From contig JAEZRE010000020.1 in assembly GCA_023412915.1 (NCBI GenBank), positions 124,001-188,000 of the forward strand: DNA of 64,000 bases. The letters run 5' to 3'. This DNA is from Bacillota bacterium (GTDB lineage: Bacteria; Bacillota; Clostridia; Acetivibrionales; DTU013). Position 1 is the first letter of the stretch. Each line of letters starts with the position of its first letter. The notes below the pieces were generated by a model. The model was given only the letters and a program-made list of their open reading frames with translations, did no database searches and was not told where the DNA came from. Of this stretch, positions 18,363-27,641 are shown piece after piece. The position numbers and the translations under genes were made by a program.

Positions 18363-18689
18363 TTATTTTCTTAAACGGGGAAAAATTGTTCGAACCACTT
18401 CTGTGATTTGAATCCGTTCATCAGATGAACATTTTAATAGCATTAGGTCAAGTTCATCAGAGCCTTCCTTAACATCCAAATCCTTACTACCCAAAATCAG
18501 GTAGTCAAATGATATATGAAAACAATGAATTAATTTTTCAGCTACCTCTAAACTCAAACCCCTTTCACCACGTTCTACATTTCCAATAAAATATGTTGAA
18601 ACACCAATCAGGTCAGCTAACTGCTTTTGCGTAAGGTGTAGCTTTATACGTTCTCTTTTAACCCTTTTACCGATTTGCTCATAGTTCAT
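18363..18689 (-). CDS. XRE-family transcriptional regulator
   Basis: A 108-residue protein with one N-terminal helix-turn-helix of the Cro/C1 type (LTQKQLADLIGVSTYFIGNVERGERGLS, given here as its key positions 18-45: Q21, G29, S31, N37, E39, G41) and a short acidic C-terminal tail. The family represses or activates genes of mobile elements and restriction systems. It faces the gene at 18920 across a 230-base region holding a perfect palindrome and a promoter, so it probably controls itself and the divergent gene. No protease or ligand domain is visible. Confidence 0.85.
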   Translation of the reverse strand: MNYEQIGKRVKRERIKLHLTQKQLADLIGVSTYFIGNVERGERGLSLEVAEKLIHCFHISFDYLILGSKDLDVKEGSDELDLMLLKCSSDERIQITEVVRTIFPRLRK

Positions 18690-18711
18690 TGATAATACCT
18701 CACGTTATATA

Positions 18712-18740
18712 CTGTAAAAGTTTACAGAGAAATAGTAAAC
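18712..18740. promoter_or_regulatory. Candidate operator for the XRE regulator
   Basis: CTGTAAA-AG-TTTACAG (18712-18727) is a perfect palindrome 23 bp upstream of the regulator's start codon. The inner GTTTAC is repeated inverted as GTAAAC at 18735-18740, giving overlapping half sites. Confidence 0.55.
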
Positions 18741-18764
18741 GGGCACAAAGCCCAAAAAAAATGT

Positions 18765-18793
18765 TTGCTAATAGCACTATTATTTGCTACAAT
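18765..18793 (+). promoter_or_regulatory. Promoter divergent from the XRE gene
   Basis: TTGCTA, 17 bases, TACAAT, reading towards the gene at 18920 and 25 bp from the nearest operator half site. Confidence 0.5.
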
Positions 18794-18919
18794 TAGTCGT
18801 GTAAGGCCGATTATACCTGGTTCATACGGCAGTATAATTTACAATATTTAATGACTATATTCAACGGTATAGTTAAAGAGAAAAAATGGACCACAAAGAT
18901 AATATTTAGGGAGGTAAAT

Positions 18920-19942
18920 ATGCTATTCGACTATTATACGCCAAGGGATAGTATTGCTTATAAAAGTATCTTGTCAACATTCGTATCGCAGAATGACTTT
19001 TGGTACTCAAATAGAGAAGAGTTCCAGTTAATTTCTGCTCAAGAAATCAATTTGATTGACAGAAGTGCCATCGCTGAGATGTTTATTGAAGAACGAAAGA
19101 AAAAATATAATCAGGGAGTCCACTGCCAATATAAGGTTATAAGGGAAGTAGCTAACATTGAGGTATTTCAGTGTATTTGCCAGTACATAGATTTGGTAAT
19201 ACCGAGACACTACATGGTATTACTAAGGGAGCAAGAACTTGGTAAAAGGATAAATAGAAATGAGTACAGAAGGAACTATCGTGGTATCACTTGTGTTCCT
19301 GAAATGAAGTTTTTTTATGAAAACAACTATTTGCGTGATTACAACAAGTATAGTGCTCAAAAAGCAAGAGTCCAGCAAAACAGTGAATTTCGAAAGTTAA
19401 ATCATCCATATGAAAAGTTTTCAAATGGGACTTTATATAGAATAGTACTGCAAGATGCAAAAATATCTGGATGTAAATTGCTTAAAGACAAAAAAGATTT
19501 AAAGAGGCTAGAACTCTTGCGTTTATTGCACTACTTTTATTGGGATAGACCTATGCAAGATATCGGAGAGTATATTGAGTTTGTTAATGGAGATGGAAAC
19601 AAAGTAATTTCAGATAATGATAAGGGGAGAATAAACATGTTAAAAAAAGGGAGTAAGGAAGAAGGAGACAGTATCCTTGATAGAGGAATTTCGAAATTAT
19701 ACTGCAAATATACAGGAACACGTGAAATATATAATGAGGATGTTGACCTGGTACTTGGAATGCGGTATGGACAGAATGGTGTCCAGCCTTGCCATTCTGG
19801 GTGTGAAGGAGTATGCGAGTCAAGTTCGGGAGACAGTTTATGTATGGGGTATTTAGGATGTACCCCTATTTACATTAAGGGTACTGAGCTTTACATCGTC
19901 AAGTGCTCTTTGGGAGTTAAATGTGCAAAACACCGTGGATAG
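18920..19942 (+). CDS. Unrecognised protein with Cys-rich C terminus, 340 aa
   Basis: I cannot assign this protein to a family. It is rich in Tyr, Arg and Lys, lacks signal peptide and membrane helices, and ends in a Cys cluster: CHSGCEGVC, then SLCMGYLGC, then KCSLGVKCAKH, so a metal or iron-sulfur site is possible. ATG at 18920 follows GGGAGGT at good spacing; an ATG 23 codons upstream has no ribosome-binding site. It is divergent from the XRE regulator and upstream of the recombinase operon, a place where mobile elements often keep excision or control functions. Confidence 0.65.
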   Translation: MLFDYYTPRDSIAYKSILSTFVSQNDFWYSNREEFQLISAQEINLIDRSAIAEMFIEERKKKYNQGVHCQYKVIREVANIEVFQCICQYIDLVIPRHYMVLLREQELGKRINRNEYRRNYRGITCVPEMKFFYENNYLRDYNKYSAQKARVQQNSEFRKLNHPYEKFSNGTLYRIVLQDAKISGCKLLKDKKDLKRLELLRLLHYFYWDRPMQDIGEYIEFVNGDGNKVISDNDKGRINMLKKGSKEEGDSILDRGISKLYCKYTGTREIYNEDVDLVLGMRYGQNGVQPCHSGCEGVCESSSGDSLCMGYLGCTPIYIKGTELYIVKCSLGVKCAKHRG

Positions 19943-20011
19943 TTACATACTGAGTAAGTTTCTCTAAGCTACAATACAAAATAGAAACACTTAGAAAAGG
20001 ATGAAAATGGT

Positions 20012-20209
20012 ATGAATCCTATAATTAAATTGGATAAGTACAGAGTGAAAGAAGACCCAACAATTGAAATACCCCTTGTTGATATGTTATTTGACGGCGA
20101 GAAAAGGAAGGCAATTTATGAGAATTATGACAGAAAGTATGAAGAAAATTTGGAAGAAAAGGAAGTCTTTGAGTCAATGACATATCGCACGAGAAGAAGA
20201 GATAAATAG
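20012..20209 (+). CDS. Small charged hypothetical protein, 65 aa
   Basis: Short protein rich in Glu, Lys and Arg, with no recognised motif; it ends RTRRRDK. An AAAAGGATG stretch precedes the start at a reasonable distance. It lies 69 bases after the Cys-rich protein, before a terminator-like hairpin, so it is probably the last gene of that unit. Its size and charge would suit a small DNA-binding or accessory protein, but this is a guess. Confidence 0.5.
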   Translation: MNPIIKLDKYRVKEDPTIEIPLVDMLFDGEKRKAIYENYDRKYEENLEEKEVFESMTYRTRRRDK

Positions 20210-20316
20210 AATGCCATAACGCCTGTTCTCCTCATAATGAATGCAACCTCCACGAATCCATATTATGGTTATGGCTCGACTTTAAAGAGCTTAACTTAAA
20301 AGATATGATTATATTT

Positions 20317-20345
20317 AAGCCATAGGGATAACCGATGGCTTTTTA
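20317..20345 (+). terminator. Terminator before the recombinase operon
   Basis: AAGCCAT and ATGGCTT pair over an 11-base loop, followed by a short T run. It separates the unit ending at 20209 from the promoter at 20453. The rest of 20210-20546 shows no gene; a frame from 20453 starts inside the promoter and is not credible. Confidence 0.55.
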
Positions 20346-20452
20346 TGTTTTAACATTATGTAAATTATAAATGACATTTTATAAATTCTATTATGCCTCA
20401 TGCGTCAGTAATTGTAAAAAATAATTCAAAATGATACCATAAAAGACATAGA

Positions 20453-20481
20453 TTGACAGAAAGAAAGGTAAGCAGTATAAT
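20453..20481 (+). promoter_or_regulatory. Consensus sigma-A promoter of the recombinase operon
   Basis: TTGACA, exactly 17 bases, TATAAT: both hexamers and the spacer match the housekeeping consensus. It reads into the five-gene recombination operon with a leader of about 60 bases. Such strength is unexpected for integrase genes, which are usually tightly controlled; a repressor bound here is likely. Confidence 0.8.
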
Positions 20482-20546
20482 ATGTAATGATTTGGTGAAG
20501 AAAAAAGCAGTATACATAAAATTAACAAAATATGGGGTAATTGATT

Positions 20547-21203
20547 ATGATTGTAGAAAAACACCAACGAGCAAAAGAGCTAAAATTTTTACCAAGCTAT
20601 TTAATATTTCCTTTGATTTTGTGTGCGACAGAAGTAGCTCCAGAAGTTGTATTAGGGTTATACTTGCAATTCACCCAGGGGCAAAGAGTTACCAAGCTTA
20701 TTTCTATGAGTCGTAATGAGCTAAATTTTGCGTATCCTGAAGTTATCAACAAAGTGGGAATTTATATTTTTAGTAAAGCGGAAAAGGATTTTTTAGAAAA
20801 AGTATGTTCATGCAAAGAGATGCCTCAACCAATAAGTCAACCGCTATCAAAAAAGGTTGATGAAGTACTCCACTATTTGTATTATTGGCATTTGGAAAAA
20901 AATAAAACAATGGATGGCTCTGACGCTTTATTTGTAAATGCTTGTGGTATAAAAATGAGTTGTGCCTCCTATAATCGTTATTTTAAGAAAGCAAAAAAAA
21001 GACTTCTTCAGATGTTAATGGATAGTAATGATACCCGACTAAACAGACTTGGTAAACATTTAAGTAATTTAACGTGGGGTTACTCTATAGGACGAAAGAC
21101 GTTTGCAAACTTGGTTACAGATAGTCTTTTTAAAAACCGCAGTATTATAAGTCTATTGAATGAAGACGATTTGGTGCAGTTAAAGGAAAAAATTCTGCCT
21201 TAA
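20547..21203 (+). CDS. Degenerate tyrosine-recombinase-like protein
   Basis: This 218-residue protein aligns with the catalytic domain of the recombinase encoded just downstream: LPSYLIFPLI..TQGQRVTKL against LPEPLIPIMI..SGTRVSEL, and GSDALFVNACG against GSNALFVDKNG. The first catalytic Arg is present (QGQR), but the HxxR box is replaced by SIGR and the C terminus stops without a nucleophilic Tyr; the N-terminal DNA-binding domain is missing too. It is therefore unlikely to cut DNA and may act as a partner or directionality factor. ATG at 20547 is preceded by TGGGG; a TTG two codons earlier is possible. Confidence 0.7.
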   Translation: MIVEKHQRAKELKFLPSYLIFPLILCATEVAPEVVLGLYLQFTQGQRVTKLISMSRNELNFAYPEVINKVGIYIFSKAEKDFLEKVCSCKEMPQPISQPLSKKVDEVLHYLYYWHLEKNKTMDGSDALFVNACGIKMSCASYNRYFKKAKKRLLQMLMDSNDTRLNRLGKHLSNLTWGYSIGRKTFANLVTDSLFKNRSIISLLNEDDLVQLKEKILP

Positions 21204-21253
21204 GATACTATAGATATTTAAGTCTAGATAAAGTTTTAGGAGGTAAATACAAG

Positions 21254-22570
21254 ATGCGTTCGACATTATACATTGAGGAAAAGAGAGATAGAAAGCAGAA
21301 AAATAATGATGTGGTTTTTAAAAAAAAAGGAAAGGGTAATAGATATTTCAATGCCTTTTGCCTTAAATACATTGCTGTCGATATAAAAACTGGAAAAGGT
21401 CAGTTAATCGAAACCTATGAGCTGGCTATTGCGTTTAGAGACAGTAATGGGAACGAAAAAATCAATAGTAGCTTGACTATGTTAATATACAAAGTTTGGG
21501 GGAGTTGCGAGGTTAACTCAAAATACTCCCGCGGACAGCATATTGTACATTTCTTAAATTGGTTATTAAAGAATAGACATCATTTTAAACAGCTTAATAG
21601 TTTAGCAGAGCTTAACATTGAGATGCTAAAAGAATACCTTAATTCTTACAGCTATGAGGTAGATTCTGAAACGTTCAACTATGCAAAACATACATTATTA
21701 AAATTATACATGTGCTTGGCAACAGAGGGGCTTTTAAAATTTGTCTCTGAAGAATGTATAACAGAGGATATTCTTAATGATGTCAGGCAAGCCACTTATA
21801 AAAATAGAAAGGTTATTCATAGATTACCTGAGCCATTAATACCTATTATGATTCAAGTTTGTGAATTAGAAACTCCTGATATTGCTTTAGGTGTAGCTAA
21901 AGGCATTTTATCTGGTACGAGAGTTTCAGAATTAACTAACTTAAGTAGAGATGCCGTTTCATTCATTGGACAAAATGATTTCAAACTTGACATCAGAAAT
22001 AGAAATATTAAGAAAGTATCAAGTCCTAGAGTACAGGGAAAAGTGAAAGTCCCTCGAAACCAAAGGGTATATAACGAAAAAATCGGAGGTGATATTTTAG
22101 GGGTAGATAAACTTAAAGATTTGTATGAAAAGCATATAAAAATGTATACGCCTAAAGATGGAAGTAATGCTTTGTTTGTTGATAAGAACGGTAATGCTAT
22201 GTCCAGTGAAACATTCAGTCGTAGATTTAGGGTTTTTAAACGTAAGTTCATTGAAAAATTAGAATCCAGTAGTGACCCAGTAATGTTTGCATATGCAGAT
22301 TTTCTTAAAAAGAAGAAATGGGCTACTCATATTATGCGTGGTATCTTCTCTAATTTGTATGCTGAAAGATGCAACAATGTGAAAGATTTGCAATTCGCAA
22401 GGGGTGACAAATCATCCGATTCTTCAGATAGATATATTTCCGATACAGACAGAATTGCTTATCAGGGAGAGTTAGCTATCCAAGGTAGGAGGCGTGAAGT
22501 TTTTAAAAGAAAACCTCTACCGATAACTCAATTTAAACCACAGTTAGAAGTAAAGGATGAAATGTTATGA
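21254..22570 (+). CDS. Tyrosine recombinase, TnpA-like
   Basis: A 438-residue site-specific recombinase. An N-terminal SAM-like core-binding domain (about 80-165) precedes the catalytic domain with Arg in SGTRVSEL near 220, HIMR (the HxxR box) near 359 and a probable nucleophile Tyr in SDRYIS near 393. In place of the usual GH before the Tyr it has GD. It is longer than Tn554 TnpA (361 aa). It begins the set of three large recombinase genes, overlaps the next gene by 4 bases (ATGA type), and so is made together with it. It should cut and rejoin the element ends. Confidence 0.85.
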   Translation: MRSTLYIEEKRDRKQKNNDVVFKKKGKGNRYFNAFCLKYIAVDIKTGKGQLIETYELAIAFRDSNGNEKINSSLTMLIYKVWGSCEVNSKYSRGQHIVHFLNWLLKNRHHFKQLNSLAELNIEMLKEYLNSYSYEVDSETFNYAKHTLLKLYMCLATEGLLKFVSEECITEDILNDVRQATYKNRKVIHRLPEPLIPIMIQVCELETPDIALGVAKGILSGTRVSELTNLSRDAVSFIGQNDFKLDIRNRNIKKVSSPRVQGKVKVPRNQRVYNEKIGGDILGVDKLKDLYEKHIKMYTPKDGSNALFVDKNGNAMSSETFSRRFRVFKRKFIEKLESSSDPVMFAYADFLKKKKWATHIMRGIFSNLYAERCNNVKDLQFARGDKSSDSSDRYISDTDRIAYQGELAIQGRRREVFKRKPLPITQFKPQLEVKDEML

Positions 22571-24945
22571 ATAGCGACGAGGTTATCAAAACCCAGTTAG
22601 TGCAAGGGGAAAGATGTAAAGAAGTATTTGGATTAAGCAAACCAGCAGTTGATATTCTTGTAATGAAATCTATTGTCAAGTTGCATTATCTTGGTGATGT
22701 TCCAGTATATGAGGGAAGAGTCCAGTATGATAGCTCAAAAGGAGTTGCACTATTGAAAGAATCTCCAAATGATAGGAGCGTATATATTGGAATTTCAGAA
22801 GCATATGGTATGGCAATGAATGAGTTGCAAAAAAAAATCAATGTAAACTCGTACGAAGAATTTGAGTGCTTTGTTGTAGACAAATTTCGAATATATAGGT
22901 TTGAAAATAGTACGTGGTACATAAAGACAATCGAGTTTTATAAATATTTATATATTACACAAAAGACTGCAATGCAGATGTTGGGAATATCAGATAATGT
23001 ACTCTTAAACCAAATGGCAAGTGATGGATATATTGAGAAGATAGCATTAAATAGAAATGTATATTATTCAAATGTTGAAGGTAAAAGCTATAAAGGATAC
23101 CAATTGTTTCGTACAGAAAAATTCGATACTGAACCAGTATTACAATTAAATGATTTTGAAGATGCATATGAAATAATTGATTATATGCTTGAATTGATGG
23201 ATAATGCCAAATTTATAGAAACATTCATGTATGTAAAAGAGTACCTATATTACTTGGCAGGTAATTTACATCGGATAAGGATAAAGAACACAATATCACA
23301 GTATGCGAGGACTTATGTAAAAGTTTTAAACAAAATTGGAAAGGAAATATCTAAATTTTCTGATTCAGAAGTAGAATGGTTTTTTGAAAGTACTGGCGTT
23401 GTCACAAGCGGAAACATATATTATGTAACAGCTTTATTTGAATACATTCGTACACATTCAAAAAAATGTTGTTATAGTATTATCCCAAGGAAGTGCATAA
23501 TAAACAAGGCAAAAACAGCAGACGATATATATCCAGTAGAAATTGTTGAGAAATATTTTTATTATTTGAGTGATATTGAAAAGCACTTTAATAAAGCATA
23601 TTATGACCAAAGATATGCAAATCTTTGGCTAATTGCATTGTCTCATTTCTGTGTAGCATGGCGGATAAGTAGTATCACATTATTACCTAATGTAGATATT
23701 GAAATAATTGATATCTTAAGTTTTGAGGATTTACTTCATAAGGGTATGGACCTATCATCAGCCCAGACAATTATAAATAATGTTAGTGAAAAAACTTATG
23801 GTACAGTTGCTAGCAAAAACGGATGGAACATTCCTTACCTTAGAGATTTAGATTTATTAGTACAAACAGCAACAGCCTTTGTATTGTGTGAATTACATAG
23901 AAGGGAAAAAGGACATGAAATACTATTTGAAGTATTTAAAAATTATAGCCCAAGTGTTAACGATTGGCGAAAGTTTTTTGAAGATAATGATTTAAAGGAG
24001 TTCTATAATCGCAAGGCAAATAGAAGCTTTTTGGTAGGTATTTATGAGTACGCTAATAATAAAGAGGGGATGAAAACTTTAGCATATAAATTAATTAGGA
24101 GGTTAAGGGGCCATATCCAGCGGGATGGTGATAGTGAAACTCCAAAAATTTATGTCGAATTCATTAAAATGGATGGTCATTTTGCTAGTGTTGCAATGCA
24201 AGTCCAACGAAGAGGTCCATTCGGATTCTTATATAATGCAATGCTAGAAAAAGTTTATGAAATAGATAGTAAAAGCACTGAGGATGTTACCTCTAATATA
24301 GAAACACTGCAAAAGGGTATTACACATGACAAGGTAGAAGGACTTTCAAGCTTTTTAATATCTGATAAGTTGCAAAATGAGATTTTAAAAGAATTCTCAT
24401 CAATATCAAAAAATATAACAGATAGGATTGATGAAATTAGAGAAAATCATAACATAGAACTTAATAGTGCAGACGGATTTAGTGAATTTACAAAAAGGGA
24501 GCAAGAAGAGATAACTGCAATGATAAAAGCAGAAACGAAAGAAAATATTAGAGACAAATTAGCCAAAATAGCAAGGGGACAACTGCCTTCAAAAACTCTT
24601 CATTGCCAGTGTATAAAAGGAATAAAAGAATGCCCATACAAATTACGCGAAAAAGAAGCTTGTATCATATGTAAATACAGTATCCCGTTTGTTTTTTGTT
24701 TAGTTACAGTAAAATATAAAATTTACGAACTTATTGATGTTGTTAATGATACAGCTATCAGTGATGAATTCCTTCTGATGAAATCCAGGATTTTACTCAT
24801 TAAATATATGTCGGTATTATCTGAAGCATATACTGAATTCGCAAAATTTGATAGAAACTTTATTGATTCCATTATTAATATGAAAGAACTTAAAGAGAAG
24901 CTTTTAAGGATGGAAGAGAAGTTTGTAGAACTAAAAGGAGAGTAA
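22567..24945 (+). CDS. Large recombinase-like protein of the transposition operon, 792 aa
   Basis: Middle member of the recombinase set. A possible box-I Arg is seen in AWRISSITLLP near residue 365, and a basic region (KANRSF to IRRLRGH) near 485-520, but I cannot find a convincing HxxR or nucleophile Tyr. The C-terminal part has a Cys/His cluster (HCQC, ECPY, CIICKYS) near 680-705, like that in the next protein, probably a zinc ribbon. It overlaps its upstream neighbour by 4 bases and ends 4 bases before the next gene. It may be a non-catalytic subunit or a divergent recombinase. Confidence 0.6.
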   Translation: MNSDEVIKTQLVQGERCKEVFGLSKPAVDILVMKSIVKLHYLGDVPVYEGRVQYDSSKGVALLKESPNDRSVYIGISEAYGMAMNELQKKINVNSYEEFECFVVDKFRIYRFENSTWYIKTIEFYKYLYITQKTAMQMLGISDNVLLNQMASDGYIEKIALNRNVYYSNVEGKSYKGYQLFRTEKFDTEPVLQLNDFEDAYEIIDYMLELMDNAKFIETFMYVKEYLYYLAGNLHRIRIKNTISQYARTYVKVLNKIGKEISKFSDSEVEWFFESTGVVTSGNIYYVTALFEYIRTHSKKCCYSIIPRKCIINKAKTADDIYPVEIVEKYFYYLSDIEKHFNKAYYDQRYANLWLIALSHFCVAWRISSITLLPNVDIEIIDILSFEDLLHKGMDLSSAQTIINNVSEKTYGTVASKNGWNIPYLRDLDLLVQTATAFVLCELHRREKGHEILFEVFKNYSPSVNDWRKFFEDNDLKEFYNRKANRSFLVGIYEYANNKEGMKTLAYKLIRRLRGHIQRDGDSETPKIYVEFIKMDGHFASVAMQVQRRGPFGFLYNAMLEKVYEIDSKSTEDVTSNIETLQKGITHDKVEGLSSFLISDKLQNEILKEFSSISKNITDRIDEIRENHNIELNSADGFSEFTKREQEEITAMIKAETKENIRDKLAKIARGQLPSKTLHCQCIKGIKECPYKLREKEACIICKYSIPFVFCLVTVKYKIYELIDVVNDTAISDEFLLMKSRILLIKYMSVLSEAYTEFAKFDRNFIDSIINMKELKEKLLRMEEKFVELKGE

Positions 24946-24949
24946 TATT

Positions 24950-26761
24950 ATGCCCTATAAAAATGCTAACAAGATAGTTATCGTAAATGCCAAGGAAAAT
25001 AAAAGCGGTGCCAAGTTCTGGTCAAAAGAGGAAGTCGGGTTTAGTCAATACAACGTGAATGAATATAAAGAAATGTTTATTAAACTAAAGGCTGATGGGG
25101 TTGTTCTAAAAGGGGATTTTGACTCTAATGTATGGTACATTTCGAATAAAAAGGAAGATGAAAAAATCGGGATTTTTAGATTTGATATTGATGAAGAGCC
25201 TGAGCTTGAAACAATGTTAAAAGGGTTTCTTATAGTTTTGTTTTATTTGAAAAGAGCGGAAGCTTCGGGATTTGACTCTACATATAATTTTATTATAAAA
25301 GTCGCAAAAATAACTGATATATTCAAATGCGAAAGGAGAGATGAGTTTAAGAATTTTATTAATGAAGAATATCTAAATAAAAACAATGGAAAAGTAACTA
25401 AAGGTCTGCATAACTATCGAAAAGGATTACTTAAATTCTTGACTTTCTCTAATATACAAACTAAACATGAATTTATTAACTTGGTGAAAGAAATCATTCC
25501 AGGTCAGAATATTAAAAGTGTTAGGGACTTACCTCCGTTTGATGATTTAATTAGATTTGATATCATTGTTAATGATTTCTTCAGTTTGACTGATGAAAAA
25601 TATAAATTCCTCCAGGATAAATTCAGACCCATAGAAATATGGTGGAAGTTTTCCGTTGTAATACCAATAAGAATCGGTGAATTTGTAAGATTTAAAAAGA
25701 ACTGTCTCTCTCCAAAAAAATTAGATAAATATAATATCGAAATCCCAAGAATTAAAGTTAATCAAGAATATTCGGGCGAGATAACAAACACAGAGGAATA
25801 TGTTATACAAACTCTTGAGATAACTAAAGAATTGTATGAGATGTTTGAAAATTATATAAGCTTTCAAAGTGACAATGATAGTGAATTCATATTTAACAGA
25901 AAAAATCAGTTCAAATATCTTAATGAATATGAAAAATTAGCTGTTAAAAAGAATACTAAAAACGAGACTGATAGTATTACTACTGGTGGTTTTAACTCAT
26001 TATTAAAAGCTTTCTATAAAACAGTAGTTAGAGGAATATATAAGGTTAATTTTCAAAGGAAAAAGGCATTTCGAATATATGACAAAGAGGATGGAATTCT
26101 ATTCGCTGTACAACCTGGAGATACGAGGCATATAGCCATTGGTAGTATGGTTGAGATGGGCGTAAACCCTTTAATCATTTCATATATGGCTAATCAAAAT
26201 AAAATAAAATCACAAGAGTCGTATTCACAATATATTGTAAAGGAAGCCGAAGTCAAAGCAAAAGTGCTGGGTACGAGGTTAGCAAGTAAATTTAAACAAG
26301 TTACTGAAAATATTAAGCATACTTTTGATAATACAAGCTTTAACAATGATTATGCCCTATCTATTTTTATAAATAAAGGAGGCTGGAAGATTCGGGAAGG
26401 TATCTGCAAGAATAAATATCCAGTATTTAATTGTAATGCATCAAAATGTTTCTTTTGTGAGGATTCTATCCCTATAATTGATGACAGCAATAGAACCTAT
26501 ATGAAGTTGAAAGTTATGGAAGAAAGAGAAAAGGTTCTTACAGAACTTAAGATATTACAAGAAGTAATTGATGTTTTATTAACGGAAGTTACAAGAGACT
26601 CAATTAAGTTGGAAGATGGTCACTTCACAGGAAATGATAAATTAGTTGAGGATTTGGGAACTCAATACATCGACACTGTAATGCTAAAAAATCGTCTTGT
26701 TGTTATTGAGGCAATTGATATTTTAATTAAAGAAAAAGAAGCGGTAGGTGTAGCTTTATGA
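24950..26761 (+). CDS. Tyrosine recombinase, TnpB-like
   Basis: A 603-residue recombinase close in size to Tn554 TnpB (630 aa). The catalytic domain has Arg in IPIRIGEFVRF near residue 244, GDTRHIAIGSM near 388 (box-II Arg kept, first His replaced) and MANQNKIKSQESYSQYI near 410 with the probable nucleophile Tyr. A C-terminal Cys cluster (GICKNKYPVFNC, then CFFCED) near 480-505 is typical of this subgroup. It overlaps the following gene by 4 bases. With the 438-residue protein it probably forms the active recombination complex. Confidence 0.85.
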   Translation: MPYKNANKIVIVNAKENKSGAKFWSKEEVGFSQYNVNEYKEMFIKLKADGVVLKGDFDSNVWYISNKKEDEKIGIFRFDIDEEPELETMLKGFLIVLFYLKRAEASGFDSTYNFIIKVAKITDIFKCERRDEFKNFINEEYLNKNNGKVTKGLHNYRKGLLKFLTFSNIQTKHEFINLVKEIIPGQNIKSVRDLPPFDDLIRFDIIVNDFFSLTDEKYKFLQDKFRPIEIWWKFSVVIPIRIGEFVRFKKNCLSPKKLDKYNIEIPRIKVNQEYSGEITNTEEYVIQTLEITKELYEMFENYISFQSDNDSEFIFNRKNQFKYLNEYEKLAVKKNTKNETDSITTGGFNSLLKAFYKTVVRGIYKVNFQRKKAFRIYDKEDGILFAVQPGDTRHIAIGSMVEMGVNPLIISYMANQNKIKSQESYSQYIVKEAEVKAKVLGTRLASKFKQVTENIKHTFDNTSFNNDYALSIFINKGGWKIREGICKNKYPVFNCNASKCFFCEDSIPIIDDSNRTYMKLKVMEEREKVLTELKILQEVIDVLLTEVTRDSIKLEDGHFTGNDKLVEDLGTQYIDTVMLKNRLVVIEAIDILIKEKEAVGVAL

Positions 26762-27369
26762 GTGGGAGGAATAAAAACGAAGGAGGAAGGCCCCTTAAGT
26801 ATCTAAATAATAAAGAACTTAAGGAATTATTAATACAATATAAAAGAGAAATAGGTAATCGTAAGATAAGTAAATCCGACCTTGAAAAGAAATATAAAAT
26901 ACCTCGTAATATTTGGACAGAGAGAAAAGAAATAAAAGAGTTAATTGAAAAATATAATCAGATTGACCTCGGGTTGGATAACTTAAATATCTTAGAATAT
27001 GACATAGAGTTGCTATCTGATTTAGAACAACTTGCATCAGATTGTGGATATGGTGCAAATGAAAGGTTTATGAAAGGCATACGCCAACATTCGGATTTTG
27101 AGAAGGGGTTAATTAGTAGATGCCGAGAATACTTTAAATTTTCCAAAAAGTATTCTGAACTTGAGCAAAAATACGCTGCTCTTGAAGAAATAAATAAAAC
27201 TCTTAGGGAGGAGAGAGACTTTTATAAAAACAAGTATTTCAGTCTAGGAATAGGAAGTAAAAGTAAAATGATACGAGATAAAGAGGGCATAGATAAAAAC
27301 GTAATACAGTTCGATAGAAAGGAAATAAATAGCGACTTTGAAGATTTTTTCGATTTAGATAAGGAGTAA
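26758..27369 (+). CDS. Coiled-coil accessory protein of the recombinase operon, TnpC-like
   Basis: Last gene of the operon, 203 residues. The N-terminal part (about 8-60) has a helix-turn-helix-like stretch (SKSDLEKKYKIPRNIW) and the C-terminal half a coiled coil (about 125-160, SELEQKYAALEEINKTL). A short protein with a terminal coiled coil downstream of two large recombinases matches the place and build of Tn554 TnpC (DUF6262 type), which influences the orientation and efficiency of insertion. Its start overlaps the preceding stop (ATGA). Homology to TnpC is suggested by position and architecture, not by a clear motif. Confidence 0.65.
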   Translation: MSGRNKNEGGRPLKYLNNKELKELLIQYKREIGNRKISKSDLEKKYKIPRNIWTERKEIKELIEKYNQIDLGLDNLNILEYDIELLSDLEQLASDCGYGANERFMKGIRQHSDFEKGLISRCREYFKFSKKYSELEQKYAALEEINKTLREERDFYKNKYFSLGIGSKSKMIRDKEGIDKNVIQFDRKEINSDFEDFFDLDKE

Positions 27370-27395
27370 TCAAGAGAAAACTGAAATAAAGGGAG

Positions 27396-27539
27396 ATGTA
27401 TAGGTGGATTCCAAATGGTGGATTAAGAGTGACAACCTATGAGTTACAGGACATTATTTATAATAAACAAAGCATTCTATACAAGTGTATACAAAAACAC
27501 GTAACTGTGAACAAACCCATAGTATATTCTGTAGGATAG
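27396..27539 (+). CDS. Possible 47-residue protein between recombinase operon and Septu-like pair
   Basis: An open frame with ATG directly after AAAGGGAG, too close for good initiation. The product looks like a small DNA-binding fragment (TTYELQDIIYNKQSILYKC) but I cannot place it. It may be a real short gene or the decayed end of one. The remaining bases to 27641 hold no clear terminator or promoter. Confidence 0.3.
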   Translation: MYRWIPNGGLRVTTYELQDIIYNKQSILYKCIQKHVTVNKPIVYSVG

Positions 27540-27641
27540 TTTTTTTGCCTTCCTTAATAGAATAAAATTTTTAAAAAAAGAGGATTTCTTTTACATCTAA
27601 TGAATCTTAATAATAAATAAATTTGTTTTGAGAGGTCTTCT

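Noticed and set aside
20453..20716. 87-residue frame upstream of the recombinase set
   Set aside because: It starts inside the -35 box of the promoter and overlaps the better-supported gene at 20547 in another frame.
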